Of a stretch of 64,000 bases of DNA, positions 1 through 11,195 are shown one piece after another. The position numbers were made by a program, and so were the translations under genes. This DNA comes from Amoebophrya sp. A120 (lineage: Eukaryota; Sar; Dinophyceae; Syndiniales; Amoebophryaceae): NCBI GenBank assembly GCA_905178155.1, contig CAJINV010000003.1:11929426-11993425 (forward strand). The letters are read 5' to 3'. Numbering within the stretch: position 1 is the first letter of the stretch; every line of letters starts with the position of its first letter. The notes under the pieces were generated by a model. It made no database searches and was not told the DNA's origin. It saw nothing but the letters and a program-made list of their open reading frames with translations.

Positions 1-1722
1 TGAAAAAATCTATGCGCTATTGCTTTCTGTCCGGTATTCTACAACAAGAATGAGCAGGGCGCTAGGACTACTAGGACGGGGGTACATTAGTATACGAGTC
101 TTCGCTACTATATTTCATGATTATCCACCAAGCTGCCGTGCGGTAGCGTATCGATACTACTGCTTTTTTCTCTCTTCGCTACTTTTTTCGTTTGGGTTTA
201 TGTTGGCCTATTGAAATCGATCCGATCCATCACAAATCTTTCTTCTGGGAAAAGGCAGGCATTATGTTTTCTGCTACGCATAATATGAATTTGCACTGCA
301 AAAATGCATTTCTTCAAGGAAAGAAACCATGAATTTCAAAAGTTTCTCAGGCCACAGCGTTGTCGAGCCGCAGGCGCAGGCTTCTGTGAGTTTCCATTCT
401 TTTTATGAGCGGTTACAATTGCAGGCTTCTTTTGCTCTATTTTTGCCGGCTGCATTAGCACTAGCAATTTCTATTTCTATTGAAGAGCTCGGTAGCTCAG
501 AGATGTGTAGAAAGAGGCACCACCAATAGCACTAGGGCCCATCCAAGCGCGTCCTCGGAGTTTCGCGTTTCTCGGGTGTATGAATGATTTTTATCGGAAC
601 AAGGACGGCAAGAATCGACCCTCAAATGATAAATTTGATGCTGGTGCAGTATTGATTCTATTTCCCTCCTGGTAGCAAGTGAAAGCAAGCAGTATCTTGC
701 AGGTTGAACGGCTTATCCATATTCCTCGATTCGTAGAATGATTACAGCGCAAACTGTACAGGTGGTGGAAGACGGAATTACTACAAAAATTCACATTCGG
801 TATGTGGAAAGACAACGACCCTCGCAGGCGTGAGTAAGCGCTTCGTCGGGATTGTAGACCACAGGCAGAAGACAAGAGCTGCAGGTACGTATGGCACGGA
901 GGGGATGGATCTGATAGCAAGACCACACAGAATGGAGTCAATTACAATCTTTTTCGAGTGACAACTCGTCCCATATTAGATCTGTGAGATGAAAACAATT
1001 CGAGTACTAGATCAAGATGCTCATGACTATTGGTGGGGATCTTTGTGTTGCGATTAAACGTGAAAAGGACCGCGTTCTTGTTACGTGAGGACAAAGATCA
1101 TAAGATTATAGAAGAGAGCTACCGTCCTAGATCTGACACGTCCGAGCTGTGGCATTTGTGTTTTGAATGAAGAGCACTTCGATCCCACCACTCTGCAGCT
1201 GCACTGCTACAGAGTCGGATCCAGGGGAGCAGTAGCACGGTTGTAAACGCTTTCGCGCATTATAATAGAAGTAATTTGATGTCAACAACATGGCAATAGA
1301 TTGGCATCGCCTATGGTAAGAAGTATAGGGCGTCTCTCAACTGGCGCTATGACGTATGTATTGCATTTGCAGCCTCTACCAGTTCAAAGTATTCCCTTCA
1401 AAGCCGTTTTGTCACAGGTTCTCGCAAGCAGATCCTCCGTCTATTGGCAGTATCCGTCTATGGCTTTCGATATGAAACATCTTTTTCTACTTTTTTCAAT
1501 TTAAATAATTTCTCGTCCTGATTGATCGACTTGTATCACACAGTACTACGCGTTTTAGTACTCGCTTTCTGCATCTTGCGTGATACTTCTAGAAATACCT
1601 TTACTCTCCATTTATCGAAAACTAAAATCCCAAAGGGAAGTTTGAAAATAAGCACTTCACGGCTAAACCAACTCGACATTTCTACCGCGTGCTTGCATTT
1701 CTACGAGAGACGCATCTTCAAA
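1..1722. other. No gene recognised
   Basis: Only short ORFs without domain character were seen on either strand. The stretch is presumably intergenic, with the promoter or 5' leader of the gene beginning at 1723. No tRNA, rRNA or repeat structure was recognised. Confidence 0.5.
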
Positions 1723-4700
1723 ATGGTTCATCATCTCTTCGCTCTTTTCGGCGCCTCCTTGGGCCTCGGCTTCTGGAGCTGGTGCAGCCTGATTTTGTTC
1801 TCAACCTTTCCCGTGCATGCGGTCCAATTAAAGAAAGCCACGAACGCCAGCGGCCCGGCGACGGCAGCCTCGGACAGTACTCATCTCGATTGCGAAGCTT
1901 TTTTTTCGAGTCCCGACGTCACGGAACGTTCAAAATTGTTCTACCTACGCGACAAGGTATTGGCGCACGATGATTTTGACCAGATCCAGACGTGCCTCGA
2001 GCGCTACAAGGACGACGTCGACGGCGGCGAATTTAAAGTCTGGTGGCCGGACTATGTATCCAGAAGATCATGATAAACTGTGTATAGTGTCAGTCTGGGA
2101 TGTTGCACATGAATATCAGCCGACAAAAATGCATAGGCACGACACTTTTCATGCCGGTGGATATGCTCTGTAGGAGCCTCTCTCTTCTTGCGCGTTTTCG
2201 TGGCGTACTTTGCATGACAAGTTTTTTTGTATCATGCGAGGCAGACCATAGTTTCTGACGTTGCTCATCCAGCACAGAAGTTGCACTAACGCACATTCTT
2301 TTATTTTCGCGGATAAAAGTTCGCCACCCTGGATGATCTTTACTATCAGGCGACGGCGATTGTGCAGGTCCTCGTAAAGCTGCACGCCGAGGAGCCTGGT
2401 TGCTGCAACATGCCGCGAAGCGCAGGAACTGGAAGTAGCGGCGGCACAGGAGAATTACAAACGGAGGTGATGGGCCCTCTTCAACTACAACAAGCCCGGT
2501 CGGTACAAAAACAGCGGTGCGAACTGAAGGAGAGAATTTTGGAACGGATCCGCACGATGGAGCGAGGTGGCATATGATCCAGAAAAAAAACTGGGGTCTA
2601 GTCTAGGTTTATGTAGTCAACATCTTCCACAGCAGTTGCACTAGGAGGACTATCACGTATGGCTTGGCATGCCAGACGACCTACCGCGAGAGCCTCTCTT
2701 CACACTTTAGCCTCCCTGCGAGTCGAGTTTTTTCTGTAATACTATGCGAGACAAACAACAAGGGATCCAAAAAAGCAACACCATAGCTAGTTTTTTTTTC
2801 TGGATACGATCTAAACAACGATAAATTTGTCGCGGTGGCGCGCAGGACCGCTCCTACAGAGATAAACGTCATTGTCTGGAAAGCGCTACGCATTGCAAGA
2901 ACATCGCTCGATTCGCTGGGTTTAGGCAACTACTATTCATTTTTGAAGCAAGATTTGCAATGCTTAAACGGTAGTAGCATCAACGTCATGTGCACCTTGC
3001 CGACGATGGTGGTTCATTTTTTGTGATAGTGCTGCCGCGCATGTTTGTCGTGGAAAATAAAGACGATTTTTGCTTTGCATGCGCTCCATTGCTTTTCATG
3101 CGCACGATAACGCAGAATACAGGAGAGTTATTGGTCATTCTCATACTTCGTTATCGTTGGGAATCACTGCAGAATTGCATTCACATGAAGACACACAAGC
3201 GTTACAGCTGCATTCCAGATCCAGACAAATCATCGATGTTTTTTGCACAAAACTTTGATAAATGCTGAGTGATTTGCTGGCGATGCCGGGAGGTTACAGC
3301 GTCGATATCGGCACTACCGCCACAATTTTTTCCCGCGGCACCGATTTTGAGCCGCAGAACTGTGTGTTTCGGAGTGCCACCGCCCGGCATCCGCCGCTGT
3401 GGCTAGAAGTCTGCGTGGCTAGGTTTGTGGCTGCCCCAGTCGCGGCTAGGGCTTTCGCCCTGCACACCGCGCAGCAGGCCGCCGCGGTGGCGCTGCTAAA
3501 GATGATGGGAGAAAACCGTAACGGCCTGAGATATGAGCAACTCGATGCGATCTTCGGCAGTCGTAATCACGAACTGGTGCTGTTCGCATTGGAGCGTTGG
3601 TCGTTGACGATTGATCGCTACCAAGTGTCACGGATTCTGTCCGATACGGGACGAGGGCAGAATTCCCATGCGCTCGAAGCCGCCCTTTTCAGTCCGACCG
3701 GTGGCCACACTGTCGTGGATACGACTCGGATACCGAGGAACAGCATATTGCAGCGGAATACCTGGGAAGGCCTCATTCCTACTCCACCAGCTGCAACTTC
3801 TCTACTACCTCATGGAAGCAGTTCCGACCGACCGCACCAAATGCGGCTGTCCAGGGAGAAAGACCGCACGCTTCTTCTGCGCTACCTGACCAAGTTTAAT
3901 AACGCCGGACATGATGGGAACTCCAGCATGCTCAGTTCGATCAACCCGCTTTCCCCCGAAGATTTTACGCTTTTGTTTTCTCCCGTTGTAATGTTTGCGG
4001 CCGAAGGCAGCGAAACAACGACTGAGCAGCAGGAGAATCTGGTCGAGATTGTCGCGCCGTTCCTCCTGGAATTTTTGGAGAACTGCCACCAGGCCCTGCC
4101 GCTTGATTTTTCACGTAGCGTTTGGGAAACCGTACTTACGAGTGGAGACTACAGTCTCGACGGCCGCCCCCAGGGAATGCTGGCTTCCGTTTGGAGTCAG
4201 GGGCTTTTCTCGATGACGACGTCCACTGATGAAGCAGCAACAGAGGCTGGACGAGCAGCAGGTCTTGATAGTGCGACGAGCAGCACAAGAACCTCTCAAG
4301 CAGACATGATCACTGACAACACAGACGCAGCAGTTCTACCTCCACAGAAAGCGGCCGCGAAAGCAAAGGCCCGCGTGATTGCGGCCCTCTTGAAGAAAAA
4401 GCGCGAGCAGCTGCATAGCGATACGGCGCGTTTTTTGCTGCCAAGAATATGTTTTGAGGATGATTATGACCACGTGCTGCAGCAGATACAGAGAACGTCG
4501 ACCGATGTGCCGAGAATTCAAGAAGAAAAGTTTCTTCGGCGTGCCGTCCTACGCGGTCTGTTAATGCAGCGGGGCCCCTGGTCGCTGAACACAGAAATTT
4601 CCGAACAGATTTGGGCCCTCGCGGGAAGAACGCCTGGAACGGTGCAGAGCGACCTGGCTTTGGCCTTGTTGCAGGTGTTTCGGCGAGACAACGTCGGCCT

Positions 4701-6381
4701 TAACTCGGAGCAGCTGGACATGATCTTTGGCAGCGAGAACGAGAGCCTGATGCTCTACGCGCTGGAAAATTGGCCCCTGAAAATCAAGCGCTCCCGCTTG
4801 CTGCAGATCTCGGACATGCACAGTGACGCTCTCACCCACGCCTTGTTTGGTTCCGCCGGCGGGCGGTCTCGTCACAGTGTGGTGGATGAAAATTTCGAAA
4901 CACTTGTGTGCTTCAATAGCTGGGGAGAAAATGACACGCGGATAGGCCGTAGCATTTCCTTTCGTGAGGGGGTTCAAGCACGGCACAGAATTTGGCTTGG
5001 CAGCGAGAGAGACCGCAGCCGCCTGCTCCGGTACCTGAGGAAATTTGCCGGGCGAGATGCGACGTCGAAGCTCCGATTTAATCCGCTGTCCCATGGCGAT
5101 TTGGAACAGATATTTTCCGCCGATTTTTTGTTTCCCCCGGATGCTGTTGAAACAGCTGCGGAGCAGCAGGAACAAACGTTGCGCAGCGAGCGTCTGGTGG
5201 ACATCGGTATCGCAGCGCCGTTTCTAGTTCAAGTGCTGGACGCCTACGAGGGAGAGTTTCCACTGCCTCTGTTGATCAGCATTTGGGAGAAAGCATTCGG
5301 GACGACGAGAAACGGCGATCATTACACACTTGATGGCCGCCCGCAGAGTTTCTTGGCTTCATCGTCATCAAATTGGCTGAGCCAGAGACTAGGAGAAGAG
5401 GAGCGTGGCCGCGCTGCCCAGGAGACGGGCGAAGATCCGGCGACCGTCGACCTTCTCCCAGGTGGTCGGGACAGTGCTAGCCATAGCCGGGAAGTACAAC
5501 TGGAGCAAGGAGCACTTGCAAAAGCCCAGGCGCGTATCCTAGCAGCGCTCGCGCGCAAGAGGCGGGAGAACCTCGACAGCGCGACCGCAGCGCGCTTCTT
5601 GGAAGATGCGGAGCTCGATTTTGCCCCATTGCAGCAATGGAACGGAGGGGAAGCAGGCGCGACTGCGACACCGACAACTCTTGCGACTCCGACAAGTGAC
5701 AGCCAAGGAAGTGCTGCGACCATCTCCGCACTCGGCCATTCTTTCGTTCCGAAAGCCACTCACCCGGAAAAAATCGCCGTGCTGCGCAGTTTGTGCACGC
5801 ACCAGGGCGGCTGGTTGTTCACGGACGTGGTTACAAAGACCATCTACACGCACGCGGGAGTGACCCTCGGTACGGTGTTCAGCGACTTGGCGGTCGCGCG
5901 GCTGCGGATGCAGGTCGATCAGAGCATCAGTTATGAGCACATTGACGCAATCCTGCGAACGAAGAACACGGACTTGATCTATCTTTTGCTAGACAAATGG
6001 CCGGTGCGACTGTCCAAGGAAGCCATTGACGGAATTCTGAAATTCGACTGGACATTTTCGGGTTTCAGGTTTCTTTTGCAAGAAAAGCCGAGTAGCAGCA
6101 CTCCAGCAGGAGGTGATGTCTCCGAAGTCACCAACGACATGTCGCCGCAAGTGGAACAGCAGCTACAGCTCCGTCCGAACCGCGCGGGGGCGGTCCGGGT
6201 GATTGCGAAGCTGCTTGACGGGTGGAAACCCAGACTGGGAATTTCAGAAATCGGTTTTCTTTTGAAGAAGTACCCTGAGTCTGCCGTGTCACAGAATCTA
6301 ATCGCACGATATCCCGAACACGTCCGAACCCGGGCTCTGGCGGCGGATCCGACGGTAAGTTGGGGTAGTAGCGAATATTGA
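1723..6381 (+). CDS. Secreted protein with about 400-residue tandem modules (multi-exon)
   Basis: The start ATG at 1723 opens a hydrophobic N-terminus (MVHHLFALFGASLGLGF...) that reads as a signal peptide, followed by a Cys-containing mature region. Exon 1 ends at 2055; a GT-AG intron (2056-2319) leads to exon 2 (2320 to about 2574), which continues FATLDDLYYQATAIV. An introner-like intron (about 2575-2807) precedes exon 3 (about 2808-2940, beginning DLNNDKFVAV). A further intron with an introner-like 3' end leads to the large last exon, open from about 3260 to 6381. That exon has three related modules (see the repeat entry). Near its end lies a consensus donor GTAAGT at 6355, so either the frame reads on to the TGA at 6379-6381 or a further exon exists. 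I do not recognise the family. The role is unknown; secretion or an endomembrane location is inferred from the signal peptide. Boundaries of exon 3 are not resolved. Confidence 0.65.
2575..2807. mobile_element. Introner-like intron with A-tract terminal repeats
   Basis: The left end reads TGATCCAGAAAAAAAACT and the right end AGTTTTTTTTTCTGGATAC, a near-perfect inverted pair. It separates two coding blocks whose frames join as ...GGI/DLNN... when it is removed. No GT-AG pair fits this join. A clear target-site duplication was not found. Confidence 0.5.
3480..6290 (+). repeat. Three tandem protein modules inside the 1039-codon exon
   Basis: Matching blocks recur about every 390-410 residues (residues counted from the ATG at 3262). 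ALLKMMG...YEQLDAIFG (about residue 76) matches ALLQVFRRDNVGLNSEQLD (about 465) and ARLRM...YEHIDAIL (about 877). DRTLLLRYL (about 200) matches DRSRLLRYL (about 583). YSLDGRPQ (about 296) matches YTLDGRPQ (about 687). AKARVIAALL (about 365) matches AKAQARILAAL (about 754) and GAVRVIAKLL (about 974). The third module lacks the RYL...DGRP middle part. The modules are diverged, so the duplication is old. Confidence 0.8.
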
Positions 6382-7631
6382 GCACGCCGGAAAGGATTTG
6401 GACAGGGGTGGCAATGTCAGGGTAGGAAGAAGCTACAGAGCTATCAGTCCTTCTCCTGCGTCATCCTTTGATACTCGGAGTCGAAACCAGAAAAATTTTT
6501 GGCCTTTTGCAAGCGACAAGCACTGGAAAACGGATGCTTGCAGACCGCCGTCGCGTAGTAATCGGGTACTGGTCCATGTACAGACTCGCCTTTGCAACTA
6601 CTTCTGCATATCACAATACTATGAAGGTATACTAAATCAGTTTTGAAAAGAATTGAGCGCAAAGAAGACGGCGCTGCCTGAAAGATTGGTTTTGAGGACA
6701 AGCACTGACTACGCTTGAGGCACATAATCAGACGATGCCTAGATGATTTTATTCGCAGTTTTGTCGCTCCGATTTACTCATGCGCTATTGTACCGGGGAT
6801 GTCCTCCTGTCTACTAGAAAATGACTGGCCGTGCCTGTGTGGTAATTCTCCGCACACTGTTCACGTAAAAATTCGGAATCGCGCGCGCTTCTCTAGATTT
6901 ACTTGTCTTGGAAGCGTTGGAATCCGTCGCAGTCGCCTGTTAGTCATGTCACCTCTCTCAGTTTTTGTGTGATCGTGTGGGTTCACGTATGTGAAAACAA
7001 ATTTGAGCTAGCTGTTTGAGCGTTGAGGGATGAGGGCTTTGGAGCGCGGGAGAGTTTTGTTTGTTTCTTACTCAGGAATAGAGTTCTTCTGCTCTCGTAG
7101 CTGAAACAGCAAATTCTGAAACAGTGCGCCGCGAGGTAGTATCCGGAAGGACCAGACACAATCTTCGTTGTCAAACGAACTCGAAACCTACTCAGGACCC
7201 AAATATAGATACTTGATAGTGTAACTACCCTGCGTTTTCTTTCACGTCGCAGCTATGAATATCAGCTACAGCAGTAGTTTGAGATAGAGCGGCGTGTCTC
7301 CGCGCCTTTTCTCGTTTTGATTTCTTCTCAAACACGGCCATCTCATCTGCTCGACGTTTCTTTCGTACCGGCGAAAAATGGAGTAGAGAAAGTAAGATTC
7401 GCACTCCAGCACGATGGGGGCGTGGTGATCTCCTGCAAGGGCGCGTCTCATTGGAAAAAGCGTGACGACAGCAACAAAACCAGGATCCGCAGACAGAGCT
7501 TCCATCAGAACTGCAGAAATCACGACCTGGTGTCGCCACGTCGTCTCTAGTACTAAAATCCTAAACCCCCGAAGAACGTCGCCTGCTAGTTGGAGAACCA
7601 GCCACCACCGATAGGCAATTATTACCCGACC
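6382..7631. other. No gene recognised
   Basis: Short ORFs on both strands, none with convincing composition. Probably intergenic, or an intron of the preceding gene if the donor at 6355 is used. Confidence 0.4.
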
Positions 7632-8207
7632 ATGTCCGTGATCCGTGGGCTGGACCGGGTCGGCATCCGCGACCGACAGGGAGACCAGTCGTTTCCGTCC
7701 GACGCCCGGGACCTCGACGCCCTGTTCGACTATTACGACCGGGACCAATCGGGCGCTCTTTCGCTAGACGAGTTTTGCGACTTGCTAAACGGTACGCATG
7801 GCAAATATATCGGGGTCTCCTAGAATAAACTTGTTAGGTACCATGCGGAGTTGCTGTGCACAATGAAGGGGGGTACTTGCTGACAGGGTGTCTCCACCTT
7901 GATCGGGCCCTCCGCGTCATGCCGTGTGCGCGCAACACACTGCGTTTTGTTTCTATGAGCAGCGAAGCTGTTGTTCGTAACACACAGATTTTGAAGGAGT
8001 GCCAGATCAGCGATATTACAAATTTGACTTTTCTAGACCCTGAAATATTTTTTGCAAGGCATAAAGGAATGGCGCGGGGGGAATCAAACGGACACAAAGC
8101 CCGTCACGAAGCGGCAAGTGATGGAGTTTATGGAGTGGATCGACGACGACGGAAACAAAGAGATCGACAAACGGGAATTCAAGGAGTTTTTCACACAAGC
8201 GCAGTAA
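7632..8207 (+). CDS. EF-hand calcium-binding protein, two exons
   Basis: The ATG at 7632 begins MSVIRGLDRVG. Exon 1 (7632-7791) contains one EF-hand loop, YYDRDQSGALSLDEF, with Asp/Asp/Ser at the calcium-coordinating positions and a terminal Glu. The intron 7792-8058 has GT-AG ends. Exon 2 (8059-8207) continues GIKEWRGG and holds a second loop, WIDDDGNKEIDKREFKEFF, ending FTQAQ and TAA. The product is about 102 residues, so this looks like a small two-hand calmodulin-like protein, probably a calcium sensor or buffer; no partner is suggested. The intron ends are partly complementary (GGGGTCT near the start, AGACCC near the end), so the intron may be an old introner. Confidence 0.8.
7792..8058. 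mobile_element. Possible introner forming the EF-hand gene intron
   Basis: GT-AG intron of 267 bp. GCAAATATATCGGGGTCT near the 5' end pairs imperfectly with AGACCCTGAAATATTTTTTGC near the 3' end. No exact duplication was seen. Confidence 0.4.
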
Positions 8208-8900
8208 GACATGCAATGTATTGCATGATCAGGGAAAGCGCAGCGGTGAACTACAAGAATCTATGATACTGAGATAGATGAAGGATAGACGAGATGTTCT
8301 AGCCATGTAGAAGACGGAAACATGGTCGCTGAATTACAGCAGTTTTGTTCTGCGTGATTAGCAACCTAAAGCTTTTTGCCAAGAAAATATCTCTAGTTCT
8401 GGAAAAGGAACAAAAACTTGCGTTCCCCCTGATCCTGCAGCGGTTTCATTGAATGAGCGATGGGTTTCCGCCATGATGGACGAAGTGCAGGCAGCATACG
8501 ATTGGAAAGTGTTGGAGGTTCTTTGCAAGTCATAGTGCATTGGCACCCTTGGGTCTAGAAACCAACCGTGTTTTGCATGATGCACTGCTCCTACTGCTCC
8601 AATGGCAGCAGTGTTTGATGCATGTTCTCATTGTCGTCCGCAGTGCTCATTTGCATTTTGGAATGACATGTCTGCATGACAGTGATCAGCTGACGAAAGC
8701 GGTCGAAGATCGTTGGTTTGGCACGGACTGCAACTGGCTCAGACCTCTCTCCCTGTGATAAATGCGGGCAGAAGCTGTCAGCACAGAGGACAACGATGGT
8801 ATTGATCTGATCTCAATCTGATGCACAGCTGGACCAATTCGATTGTGTTTGCTAGGCAATGCAGAATGAAAGAGAGGTATTCCTATAGATGTCAAGATGA
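8208..8900. other. No gene recognised
   Basis: Intergenic or intronic sequence. No coding block is supported before the open frame that begins at 8901. Confidence 0.4.
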
Positions 8901-9979
8901 AAAAATCGAAATCATGATCGAAATGAAAAATCTCCTGACTTCTGGGACCCGGGTGAGATCTACGATGACCGCAAACCAAATTCAAAACAGCTCGCGTACT
9001 TCGTTCTGATGCTGGTTCTCTGGGCCTTCTTCCTATACCAGCACATGAGCTCCTCAGAGGTACTTACGATCTTTTTCGCATGACAAACCTGTATTCGCAA
9101 TCGAGTTCCCAAATGGCAAATCATGATGATACATTTCTTGGCTGTGGTTCTGCAATTTGGATGGCGGTTTCCGTCCGATAGTTGAAGACGACAACCTACT
9201 AGAATCTCGTTAATCTGACAAAGTCATTTCTCATGCGGAAGTTTGCGATTACGATTGGTGATCTCATTTGTCATGTCACTAACAAGCGAAGACAATGATG
9301 AAAACATTCTTGGCTGTGGAGCGGATTTGAAGCTTACAGCCGAAAAATTTGACGAGATAATCTTTCTCACGTTCCTTTCTGAAATAACACAATTCTGTGG
9401 CTGCACTAATGGTAGCAAATTCTGCACTTGCGAGCTAAACGATTGTTCGTCTTCACCACATTTTGGCATTAAACCCGCGCTACAACTCCTACCGAGGAAA
9501 TAATCTCTTTTCAGGGTGGCGATTCCGGCGGCATGGGCTTCGCGGGTGTCGGCCTCATTCTCACCTCTATTTTCCTCGGGTTCGGCGTTTGCGGTCTCCT
9601 TATCGTCCCGATTTACCAGATGCACAAGGACGACATCCCCACGTGGACCAAGCCGGACGCGAATGCGGTGATGAAAACCCTCCAGGGCCGGCGGCACGAA
9701 CTGAAGCAAAACAAACCCGCAGAGCCGGCCAAGCCGAAGGGACCGAAGCAGCAGATGCGGCAGAGCCTGGGGATCGCGCCGGGAGATGTCATGCCGATGA
9801 TGGGCCCCGGGCCGGGCGGAGACGTGATGATCGACATGCGAACGGGGAAACGGGAGATCCCGTCGGCAGAGTTTCTAGCGGACAAACTTGCGAAGCAACA
9901 GGCAGTCATGCCCGAGTACGCAGGGCCGAACACGATCTCGCCGAAGGAGAAGCTGCAGTTCTCGTACTTTTTGATATAG
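8901..9979 (+). CDS. Two-helix membrane protein, 5' end unresolved
   Basis: An open frame from 8901 to 9059 encodes PDFWDPGEIYDDRKPNSK followed by a hydrophobic helix (QLAYFVLMLVLWAFFLY). A GT-AG intron (9060-9514) joins it in frame to 9515-9979: GGDSGGMGFAGVG, a second helix (VGLILTSIFLGFGVCGLLIV), then a hydrophilic Pro/Lys-rich tail with a Met/Gly/Pro stretch (MPMMGPGPGG). The last residues FSYFLI and TAG at 9977 may be read-through into an intron. The start codon lies in an upstream exon I could not place. Two helices close together suggest a hairpin membrane protein with a long cytosolic tail. Family not recognised. The downstream gene at 11.2 kb could be further exons of the same transcript. 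Confidence 0.6.
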
Positions 9980-10100
9980 GTAGTTTCATTCTCACTTTTG
10001 GTCTAGAAAGATAGATCACGTTCGGTTTTGTCGAAAGTCGCCGCCTGAAAAACCGCACATGGTCATGATGATCCAAATGAATATAGCTCGTAGTACTTAC

Positions 10101-10245
10101 GACTTCTGCGGCTTGTACTGTCCCCGCACCTGAAAAATCTATGGTGTGCAAGGGAAATAAAAGTTCGCGTAGAGCAACACATCCGGTAAAAAGCCCCGTT
10201 GTCAGTTCTATGGTACTGCGGCGGTCGTCAATCCTGAGACAATTT
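10101..10245. repeat. 145-bp direct repeat, copy 1
   Basis: Nearly identical to 10328-10472, including a shared run ending CCTGAGACAATTT. The two copies are offset by 227 bp. Neither encodes a convincing product. Probably a recent local duplication within an intron or spacer. Confidence 0.85.
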
Positions 10246-10327
10246 ATTTTCTGCTAGTCAAGAGTCCGTTGTAGCATGAGCAGAAATCCGACGTGCAGAT
10301 CACGATCTAAGTGAGTAAAGCACGTAC

Positions 10328-10472
10328 GATTTTTGCGGCTTGTACTGTCCCCACATCTGAAAAATCTGTGGTGTGCAAGGGAAATAAAAGTTCGCGCAAA
10401 ACAAAACATCCGGTAAAAAGCCCCGTTGTCAGTTCTATGGTACTGCGGCGGTCGTCAGTCCTGAGACAATTT
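10328..10472. repeat. 145-bp direct repeat, copy 2
   Basis: Second copy of the unit at 10101-10245; differs by a small number of substitutions, for example CGCACC versus CACATC near the start. Confidence 0.85.
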
Positions 10473-10689
10473 CTCGCTGGACCTACTCTTGAAATCGCTA
10501 AATCGGCCATATTCTTATTCGAGAAGCAAGCTAGCTTCTGGACAGCATGCGGCACCTCTTTTTCCTCTGGCACCGCGATACCCTGTTTGTTTCCAGGCAC
10601 CTTTCTCACAGTGCTTTGGCTGGGGTACTGTCCTAAACTGAATTTCAGCCTGGATTGAGTGTGCTCTCTCTTGCGGGAAGTGACTCTCC

Positions 10690-10960
10690 AAGGCCGGATG
10701 CTCCTCATATTCCTTTCCGTGGTGGGTGTGCATGAAGGAGAGAACTCCGGTTTTCTCCTTCTGCATAGGGTTTCTGTATGAAGCCAAACCACCAGGGCAA
10801 ACCATGGGAAGTACAAGACATCTCTTCTAGCAAACAGTATACGTTTCACATCTGTAGTTTTTCCTGCAGCACGACAATTCCGCATGACCAAAACTTCTCA
10901 TTCTATTGAGCCTCCCCATGATGACAAATTTTGAGAACAAAATATCCGTTTCTCAAACAT
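10690..10960. repeat. Diverged dispersed repeat, copy A
   Basis: Shares several blocks in the same order with about 12900-13120, such as CATATTCCTT near the start and CAAACCATGG in the middle, but is strongly diverged between them. No coding function seen. Confidence 0.4.
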
Positions 10961-11195
10961 TCGCAGTAAGTGTCCGACTTCAAGGCAGTGCTATGCGGTT
11001 TTTCTAGAATTCGCAAAGCGCTGCCACATGCAGGACAAACTTCCTTAGATGTCTGATCAGAGGCGAATAATAGGATACGGGTGTAGTTTTCAACGTAGCG
11101 CTACTTCTATGAATGGATGACAATGTTGATGCGTGTCAAAACACAAACTTTTTGACATTCTCAACCCCATCAAACTCAGGTACCGTCCACAGAAG

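Noticed and set aside
11133-11195. Upstream extension of the 11-kb ORF to a GTG start
   Set aside because: GTG starts are not expected here; a splice acceptor or the ATG at 11196 explains the frame. TTG/GTG starts at 7590 and 14520 were rejected for the same reason.
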